Positions 8,199-13,402 of a DNA stretch of 15,563 nt are shown here, piece after piece. Each line of letters starts with the position of its first letter. Positions within the stretch are counted from its first letter, which is position 1. Below the pieces are notes generated by a model, which did no database searches, was not told the origin of the DNA, and saw only the letters and a program-made list of their open reading frames with translations. The position numbers and the translations under genes were made by a program. The stretch lies in assembly GCA_040383485.1 (NCBI GenBank), contig JBEIDK010000071.1:1-15563 (forward strand). Direction: 5' to 3'. This stretch comes from JBEIDK01 sp040383485 (GTDB lineage Bacteria; Bacteroidota; Bacteroidia; UBA4408).

Positions 8199-8648
8199 AT
8201 GTTAAAAGAAGGTTCAAAAGCACCAAAATTTTCACTAAACAATCAAAATGGCGAGTTAGTTACGCTTGAAAATTATAAAGGCAAAAAACTCGTCATCTAT
8301 TTTTATCCAGCTGATAATACTCCTACTTGCACTACTGAAGCATGCAATTTGTCTGATAATTACAAAGCTTTACAAAAAGCTGGATACACCGTTATAGGTG
8401 TAAGCCCTGATGGAGAAAAAAAGCATTTAAACTTCATTGCAAAGTATAATTTGCCATTCGACTTACTTTGTGATGTAGAGACTAAAATGGCTCAAGATTA
8501 TGATGTGTGGGGAGAGAAACAAATGTACGGTAAAAAATATTTTGGTATTTTGCGTACTACTTTTATAATTGACGAAAAAGGAAAAATAGAACGCATTATA
8601 TCTGATGTTAAATCAAAAGAACATGCTTCTCAAATATTAAATGGCTAA
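8199..8648 (+). CDS. bcp: Thioredoxin-dependent thiol peroxidase Bcp (PrxQ type)
   Basis: A 149-residue atypical 2-Cys peroxiredoxin that reduces hydrogen peroxide and organic peroxides using thioredoxin. The peroxidatic Cys44 is in YPADNTPTCTTEAC, and Cys49 is the resolving cysteine five residues later, the spacing of E. coli Bcp. Arg119 in ILRTTFIIDEKG is the conserved active-site arginine. Length matches the family and there is no signal peptide, so it is cytoplasmic. It follows prmC by 69 bases, with no clear promoter box seen in between. Its stop codon overlaps the start of the DinB-family gene by one base (TAATG), which indicates cotranscription with that gene. Confidence 0.93.
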   Translation: MLKEGSKAPKFSLNNQNGELVTLENYKGKKLVIYFYPADNTPTCTTEACNLSDNYKALQKAGYTVIGVSPDGEKKHLNFIAKYNLPFDLLCDVETKMAQDYDVWGEKQMYGKKYFGILRTTFIIDEKGKIERIISDVKSKEHASQILNG

Positions 8649-9130
8649 TGATAAATAAATATGCAAATTATAATTTATGGGCAAATAGTAAATTAACCGA
8701 GTTGCTTGTTACAATTGATGATGAACGATTAAATCAACCAATAATAAGTAGTTTTAAATCAATTCGAGAAACTGTTTATCATATTTGGGACGCAGAAACA
8801 ATTTGGTTAGAGCGTTTGAGCAACAACGAAATTAGTTCTTGGCCTCCAAGTAAAATTTATAACCTTGAAACTCCATTGAATATTTTAATTAATTCTTCTG
8901 AAAATTTATTAAAACTAATAGAAAATGCTTCACCAAATTTTCTAGAAATTCAGACTAGTTACAAGGATTCAAAAGGCAATCAATATTCAACAAATAACGA
9001 AGAAATTTTACATCATGTATTTAACCATAGTACCTTGCACCGTGGCCAAATTATTACTATGCTCAGGCAAATTGGTATAACACAAATTCCAAGTACTGAT
9101 TTTATTACGTACATCAGATTAAATTCTTAG
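8648..9130 (+). CDS. DinB-family four-helix putative metal-binding protein
   Basis: A 160-residue protein of the DinB/YfiT four-helix bundle superfamily. The three metal-ligand histidines typical of the fold are visible: His45 in VYHIWDAE, and His127 and His131 in FNHSTLHRGQI. The opening NKYANYNLWAN and the closing TDFITYIR are also family hallmarks. Related proteins include bacillithiol and mycothiol S-transferases, but most Bacteroidota members have no known reaction, and none is assigned here. The start overlaps the bcp stop in TAATG, which suggests translational coupling and perhaps a stress-related role. The gene ends 3 bases from the end of the convergent LolA-like gene, and no hairpin terminator is visible between them. 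Confidence 0.82.
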   Translation: MINKYANYNLWANSKLTELLVTIDDERLNQPIISSFKSIRETVYHIWDAETIWLERLSNNEISSWPPSKIYNLETPLNILINSSENLLKLIENASPNFLEIQTSYKDSKGNQYSTNNEEILHHVFNHSTLHRGQIITMLRQIGITQIPSTDFITYIRLNS

Positions 9131-9133
9131 CGC

Positions 9134-9838
9134 TTACTTTTTCTTTTTGTCCTCAACAAAAAAACTATCTGGTATACCTGTATTTACTTTATAATTGCTA
9201 TAGCTTAGTGTTAGTATCGCTTTTTTAGGTTTTCCATCATCTGCTTTTTTGGGTTTTTCATCTGCATCAAAGTCGCCTGAAATAGCAACTGGAAGTGTAG
9301 TTTTTGTTACATCAAAAGTAAATTGTAATGCAGAGGCCATATCAAATGGATTTGAAATACTAGGGTATGAAAATTCCATTAAGAAATTACCATTGGTTTT
9401 CGTTGTTGCATCAATTCTATAAATTCGTTGTTGTTTTCTATCAATCCACATGGTTGCCAATAGTATATCATTATCCGCAGTTAATGGTATTACCTTTACC
9501 ATTTCAGTTTTTACTCCTTTTATTATCTCTGATTTAATGAAAATAGAAGTAAAATCTTTTTTTAAAAAATCTCCTGCATTAAAGTTGGTTCCATTTTTTG
9601 GCAACATGGCAAAACCGGTTGTTTTCATTTTTATCTTATCGGGCTTTTTATAATAAACGGTTGCTTTTTTAACCGGTATTTTTATAAATGAAACATTTAG
9701 TTTTATAGTTACATCGGCACTATAGTCATTTACTTTGTTCATTTTATTTTTAACACTATCAATCATTGGCTTGGTATCATAACTTTGGGCATTTAATGCA
9801 CAACCTACAATAATTATTAATAATAATTTTCTTTTCAT
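9134..9838 (-). CDS. LolA-like outer membrane lipoprotein-sorting family protein
   Basis: A 234-residue exported protein with the layout of the LolA/LppX-like fold. A helical start (IDSVKNKMNKVNDYSADVTI) is followed by long beta strands (KIPVKKATVYYKKPDKIKMK, LLATMWIDRKQQRIYRID, GNFLMEFSYPSI) and a terminal YSNYKVNTGIPDSFF strand. The MWID and YRID segments match what I know of Bacteroidota proteins annotated as lipoprotein-sorting. The N-terminus is a signal peptide; cleavage near NAQ is most likely, although IIVGC resembles a lipobox and would give a lipoprotein. A Lys-rich insert (DEKPKKADDGKPKK, near residues 195-208) and a KKKK tail are unusual. It is 2 bases downstream of the ABC permease, so it probably serves that transporter, perhaps as a periplasmic carrier or binding protein for a hydrophobic cargo. 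That role is inference. Confidence 0.75.
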   Translation of the reverse strand: MKRKLLLIIIVGCALNAQSYDTKPMIDSVKNKMNKVNDYSADVTIKLNVSFIKIPVKKATVYYKKPDKIKMKTTGFAMLPKNGTNFNAGDFLKKDFTSIFIKSEIIKGVKTEMVKVIPLTADNDILLATMWIDRKQQRIYRIDATTKTNGNFLMEFSYPSISNPFDMASALQFTFDVTKTTLPVAISGDFDADEKPKKADDGKPKKAILTLSYSNYKVNTGIPDSFFVEDKKKK

Positions 9839-9840
9839 AT

Positions 9841-10677
9841 TTATGATTGAATATCTTTTTTTCTATAGTATAATATGGTGATTGTAAAAAATGCAACTAT
9901 GTGTAAACTTAATACAATGACTGATTTCCATATTTTTGACATGTTATATGGCTCTTCAAAAAAAAGTTTCCAGTTATTCATGTAGTTGGTGAAAAAGTAT
10001 TTCTTCATTGCATTAAAGAAATCTATATTTAAAGCAGATAAAATAGTAAAAGCAATAATTACAACCATTGTCATAACTACTGGTGTAATACTACTTTGAG
10101 TAAATGCAGAAAACATAAAAGCTAGTGATGATATACTTGCCATTCCTAAAATAGAAAACGAAAAAGCATAAAGCATTCGCATAGGCACTGTGCCTTCTTC
10201 TATTATGTAAATAATGTCTTTAAGAATAATCATATCTCCTTTACCAAATATTGCTACACCTAAACCTAAGCTCAGAGCAGCTAATACAAGAACAAGTATT
10301 GTACTGTAAATATTACAGGCTATAAATTTTGAAATAATTATTTTACTCCTACTTACTCTTCTAGTCAATAGAAAACGAATTGTGCCTGATGAGGCTTCAC
10401 CAGAAATCATATCTCCACATACCAAAGCAATAAGCATTGGAACATGCACTAGCATTGCATTTTGTATAAAGTAAGTTATGAGATAACCATTTATAATATT
10501 TCCCTCAAACAAGAAACTATCTTGTAAGCTTTGTGTACTCATACCAAGAAGTTTTTCACCTTCCGAATACATAGCAAAGAATACAGCAGCAACAATAAAA
10601 AGTATTGCTGCAATAGCAATCCATGAACGACTTTTTGTAAACAGTTTGTATAGTTCTAAACCAACTAATTGTAGCAT
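9841..10677 (-). CDS. ABC-2 type transporter permease
   Basis: A 278-residue integral membrane protein with six predicted helices, at roughly residues 15-40, 62-88, 115-145, 165-188, 195-218 and 250-272. Between helices two and three is the motif SGEASSGTIRFLLTRRVSRS, the conserved GTIRxLLTRRxSR signature of ABC-2 permeases of the BcrB/NatB kind, which couples to the ATPase. Helix count and length fit a half-transporter that dimerises in the inner membrane. It starts 11 bases after the ATPase gene stop and ends 2 bases before the LolA-like gene, making one operon. The cargo is unknown: peptide antibiotics, lipids and ions are all carried by relatives. Confidence 0.88.
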   Translation of the reverse strand: MLQLVGLELYKLFTKSRSWIAIAAILFIVAAVFFAMYSEGEKLLGMSTQSLQDSFLFEGNIINGYLITYFIQNAMLVHVPMLIALVCGDMISGEASSGTIRFLLTRRVSRSKIIISKFIACNIYSTILVLVLAALSLGLGVAIFGKGDMIILKDIIYIIEEGTVPMRMLYAFSFSILGMASISSLAFMFSAFTQSSITPVVMTMVVIIAFTILSALNIDFFNAMKKYFFTNYMNNWKLFFEEPYNMSKIWKSVIVLSLHIVAFFTITILYYRKKDIQS

Positions 10678-10688
10678 TTTAATTATGA

Positions 10689-11597
10689 TTAGGTTAAGGT
10701 TAAAAAATATTGCTCTAAACTGCGAACAGGCACTATACTTAGCACTTGAATATTTTTTGAAACTAATTCTTTATTTAATAAAGGAATTTCATGCTTGTGT
10801 ATTTCAAAAATAAAACTTGAATTTTTTTGTGTGATTAATTTTGATTTTAGGTTGGATTCACTAATAACTTGTAATGCAAATTCAATATTTTCTATCTCAA
10901 AAGTTACTTGCATCTGACCGCTGTCTAATAAATCTGTAACGTTACCTTCAACAACTGCTTTTCCTTTGCTTATAATAACCATCCTGTTTGCAATTAATTC
11001 CACTTCGCTTAGAATATGAGAAGAGAGCACTATCGTTTTTTTTTCTTCTTTATTCAGTCGAAGAATCATTTCACGAATTTCCACCATGCCTTGAGGGTCT
11101 AATCCATTAGTTGGTTCATCTAGTATTATAAGTTTTGGGTCGTGCAATAAGGCTTGTGCAATTCCAAGGCGTTGTTTCATGCCTTGCGAAAAGGTTTTCA
11201 CATTACTCTTTGCTCTTTCTGACAAGCCTACCCAATCCAATATTTTTGATATGTTTTTTTTAGAAACATCGGCACCTTGCATCTTACCGAATATTTCTAA
11301 GTTTTTATATGCGCTTAAGTATCCATAAAAATCAGGCTTTTCAACTATGGCACCTACATGTTGCATTATTTCATCTCTTCCTTCAGGTAATTTTTTGCCA
11401 AACAATTCAATACTTCCGCTAGTAGGGAAAATCAATGATAAAATCATGCGGATTGTAGTGCTTTTGCCAGCTCCATTGGGGCCTAAAAAACCATAAACAT
11501 CTCCATCATAAACACTTAATGACAAATCATTAACAGCATTAAAATCCTTAAAACTTTTGTGCAGATTTCTGATTCGTATGATTTCTTGTTGATTCAT
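10689..11597 (-). CDS. ABC transporter ATP-binding protein, BcrA/lantibiotic-immunity type
   Basis: A 302-residue ATPase that powers the neighbouring permease. Numbered from the ATG at 11597, it has Walker A GPNGAGKST (39-47), the signature FSQGM (136-140), Walker B LIILDEP (156-162) and the switch His194 in SSHILSE. At the Q-loop it reads GAIVEKPDFY, with Glu86 in place of Gln. This E-loop is known from BcrA and LanF proteins of peptide-antibiotic immunity. A regulatory-type extension of about 90 residues follows the nucleotide-binding domain. An in-frame TTG at 11624 would add nine residues, but it falls in a TTACTTTG sequence that may be the -7 box, so the ATG is preferred. First gene of a three-gene operon with permease and LolA-like protein. 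Cargo unknown. Confidence 0.9.
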   Translation of the reverse strand: MNQQEIIRIRNLHKSFKDFNAVNDLSLSVYDGDVYGFLGPNGAGKSTTIRMILSLIFPTSGSIELFGKKLPEGRDEIMQHVGAIVEKPDFYGYLSAYKNLEIFGKMQGADVSKKNISKILDWVGLSERAKSNVKTFSQGMKQRLGIAQALLHDPKLIILDEPTNGLDPQGMVEIREMILRLNKEEKKTIVLSSHILSEVELIANRMVIISKGKAVVEGNVTDLLDSGQMQVTFEIENIEFALQVISESNLKSKLITQKNSSFIFEIHKHEIPLLNKELVSKNIQVLSIVPVRSLEQYFLTLT

Positions 11598-11719
11598 AAT
11601 TAAATTGTAGTGCTTCAACCACAAAGTAAGAAATTTGTTTTCAAGAATATATTAAAAGTGAAAATTTAGGATTATTTATATTTTGAAAAAACTACTAATT
11701 TCAACTTTATTAAATTTTT

Positions 11720-12772
11720 CTAATCATTATTTTTCATCGCCTTCATAAAATCACTTACCAAGTAAGCAATTAGTTTACCAGTTTTATTGTCTGTTTTTAT
11801 ATGGCTAAGCACAGGTGCTCCTTCTGCAATATGTATATATTTAGGTTTAGCAACACTGGCATATTTCGAAATAAATTTACGTATATCTACTGGCAAAAAA
11901 CCACTTGAGGTTTTGGCACTTGAAGGAATATTTTGTATTGCATCTAAGTCTATTTCTAATCCATTCAGTTGTCCATAGCTATTTTTAATACTCAATTCAA
12001 TTACTTCATCAAAACCAATCTTTTCTCTTACTGCTATATCTTCATATGTATAATAGTTTAATGAAGGATTATTGTTAAATGTGTTTATTATGGTTTCCGA
12101 ATTATAACTTTCATGCAGCCCCACTATAGAATATTTTGAAATGAACTTTTCCTCAAAGGCGTAACTAAACCCATTGCCACTATGTCTTCCTTCTAGGGTT
12201 CTAAAATCGCTGTGTGGGTCAATATTTATGATATTTAGTTTTTCATTGTTTGCTGTAGATATTCCTTTTATTATTGGATAAGAATTGTTGTGTCCGCCAC
12301 CTATTAATATTAAAGTTTTATTTGCTTGTGCTATTGCGTTAATAATAGGAGTAATTCGGGAATCAATTTCTGAAGTTAAATTACGCAACGCATCAATGTC
12401 AGGCTTATTTTTTGTAACATATTTAGTTGATTCATACATTATGTCATCAAAAATTACATATCCTAAAACCAATAACTCTTTGCCAGATAAAAAGCGATTG
12501 CTTTGTATGTTTAATAAGTTCTCCAACGAAGGCATCCACGCGCTATAAGCACCACCTCTACCATAATTAGCGCGAACACCAACATCTTCTGGTAGTCCTA
12601 ATAAAACAAATTCTGATGGGCATTTAGCAATGCTAGTTTTTAATTCATCTAAGCTCGTACAATCATCAAGGGTGTTTACCTTTTCTCCAAGCTTTGTTTC
12701 ATTCTGTCTTCTTCTAACGCAATTTTCAATAAATATCTTATTGTAAATTTTTAAATAATTCAATTCATTCAT
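11720..12772 (-). CDS. hutG: Formimidoylglutamase, arginase/ureohydrolase family
   Basis: A 350-residue binuclear-manganese ureohydrolase. The metal motifs are GGGHNNSY with His161, NIDPHSDFR with Asp185, His187 and Asp189, and EIDLDAIQN with Asp275 and Asp277. GGGHNN in place of GGDHS, RHSGNGFSYA after the second motif and HIAEGAP near the end are the pattern I know from Bacteroidota proteins called formimidoylglutamase, which split N-formimidoyl-L-glutamate into glutamate and formamide in histidine breakdown. The RRQNETKLGE stretch near residue 21 is also typical. No hutH, hutU or hutI is in the window, so the substrate rests on family resemblance; agmatinase or another ureohydrolase activity is the alternative. 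It starts 15 bases after the RlpA-like gene and is probably cotranscribed. Cytoplasmic. Confidence 0.78.
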   Translation of the reverse strand: MNELNYLKIYNKIFIENCVRRRQNETKLGEKVNTLDDCTSLDELKTSIAKCPSEFVLLGLPEDVGVRANYGRGGAYSAWMPSLENLLNIQSNRFLSGKELLVLGYVIFDDIMYESTKYVTKNKPDIDALRNLTSEIDSRITPIINAIAQANKTLILIGGGHNNSYPIIKGISTANNEKLNIINIDPHSDFRTLEGRHSGNGFSYAFEEKFISKYSIVGLHESYNSETIINTFNNNPSLNYYTYEDIAVREKIGFDEVIELSIKNSYGQLNGLEIDLDAIQNIPSSAKTSSGFLPVDIRKFISKYASVAKPKYIHIAEGAPVLSHIKTDNKTGKLIAYLVSDFMKAMKNND

Positions 12773-12787
12773 CTTATAAGCTACCCC

Positions 12788-13213
12788 TTACTTTTTCTTA
12801 TTAGTCTTTTTTTTCGAAATATGTTTCTGATTAATTACTCTACGAGGACTTACTCTAATACTATCCTTGCCAACTACTTCAATGGTAATCTTCATCAAAC
12901 CAGCATAATACAAATCAATTTCTTTTGCAGCACGCATGGTTAAATCAATCGTTCTTTTAGATTTTTTGGGTAACCTATCATTTACCTTAACAATAACACA
13001 TTTGTTTTTACTGTTACATACTTTCAGTTTGGTTCCAAAAGGCAAAGTTTTGTGTGCACATGTTAAACTATCATGTCTAAATATTTCTCCACTTGCACAC
13101 CTTCTGCCTTCAAATTTTTTAGCATAATAACTAGCTATACCTTTGTTTAATTGGCCGTTTGTACTAAAACTATTTACACAAATAATTAAAATAAATACAA
13201 GTATCTTTTTCAT
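12788..13213 (-). CDS. rlpA: RlpA-like double-psi beta-barrel protein (septal ring lytic transglycosylase family)
   Basis: A 141-residue exported protein with a signal peptide at residues 1-20 (ILVFILIICVNSFSTNGQ). A single RlpA double-psi beta-barrel domain covers about 25-115: GIASYYAKKFEGRRCASGEIF, CAHKTLPFGTKLKV, VKVNDR and RTIDLTMRAAKEI. In Pseudomonas RlpA this domain cleaves naked glycan strands at septa. The Glu and His thought to be catalytic appear to be kept here (Glu43 in ASGE and His54 in CAHKT, with the same 11-residue spacing). It has no SPOR domain and ends in a basic tail (HISKKKTNKKK). Oddities: NDRLP replaces the usual NDRGP, and four cysteines (39, 52, 66, 72) sit in the mature protein, perhaps as disulfides. 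First gene of a pair with the formimidoylglutamase. Confidence 0.82.
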   Translation of the reverse strand: MKKILVFILIICVNSFSTNGQLNKGIASYYAKKFEGRRCASGEIFRHDSLTCAHKTLPFGTKLKVCNSKNKCVIVKVNDRLPKKSKRTIDLTMRAAKEIDLYYAGLMKITIEVVGKDSIRVSPRRVINQKHISKKKTNKKK

Positions 13214-13220
13214 TTAAAAA

Positions 13221-13228
13221 TAAAGTTA
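13221..13228 (-). promoter_or_regulatory. Possible -7 box upstream of the rlpA-like gene
   Basis: The minus strand reads TAACTTTA, seven of eight bases of TAnnTTTG, and lies 7 bases from the ATG. The near-identical box upstream of the S8 protease is similarly close to its start. I see no TTG at -33, so support is weak. Confidence 0.3.
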
Positions 13229-13388
13229 AGATAAAATATGATAGTTAAGCTTTAATGAATTTATTCTAAATATAATCTTGTTCCAATTTTTAGTAAGTTT
13301 ATAAGTTCTTGATAAATTTTAATACCTCTTATGGAATTTTTAATTTAATCACATCATGAAATTAATAAACGTAATTTTAACTGTTAAT

Positions 13389-13396
13389 TAAATTTG
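13389..13396 (+). promoter_or_regulatory. Possible -7 box upstream of the MG2-domain gene
   Basis: TAAATTTG matches TAnnTTTG exactly and lies 6 bases before the ATG at 13403, implying a leaderless or nearly leaderless transcript. No -33 TTG is visible at the right distance, and such boxes arise easily by chance in AT-rich DNA. The rest of the 189-base gap (13214-13402) shows no gene. Confidence 0.3.
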
Positions 13397-13402
13397 AACA
13401 TT

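Noticed and set aside
9800..9838. Lipobox-like IIVGC in the LolA-like protein
   Set aside because: The hydrophobic part before the Cys would be only about eight residues, and the following NAQ site fits a normal signal peptidase cleavage better. It is kept as an alternative only.
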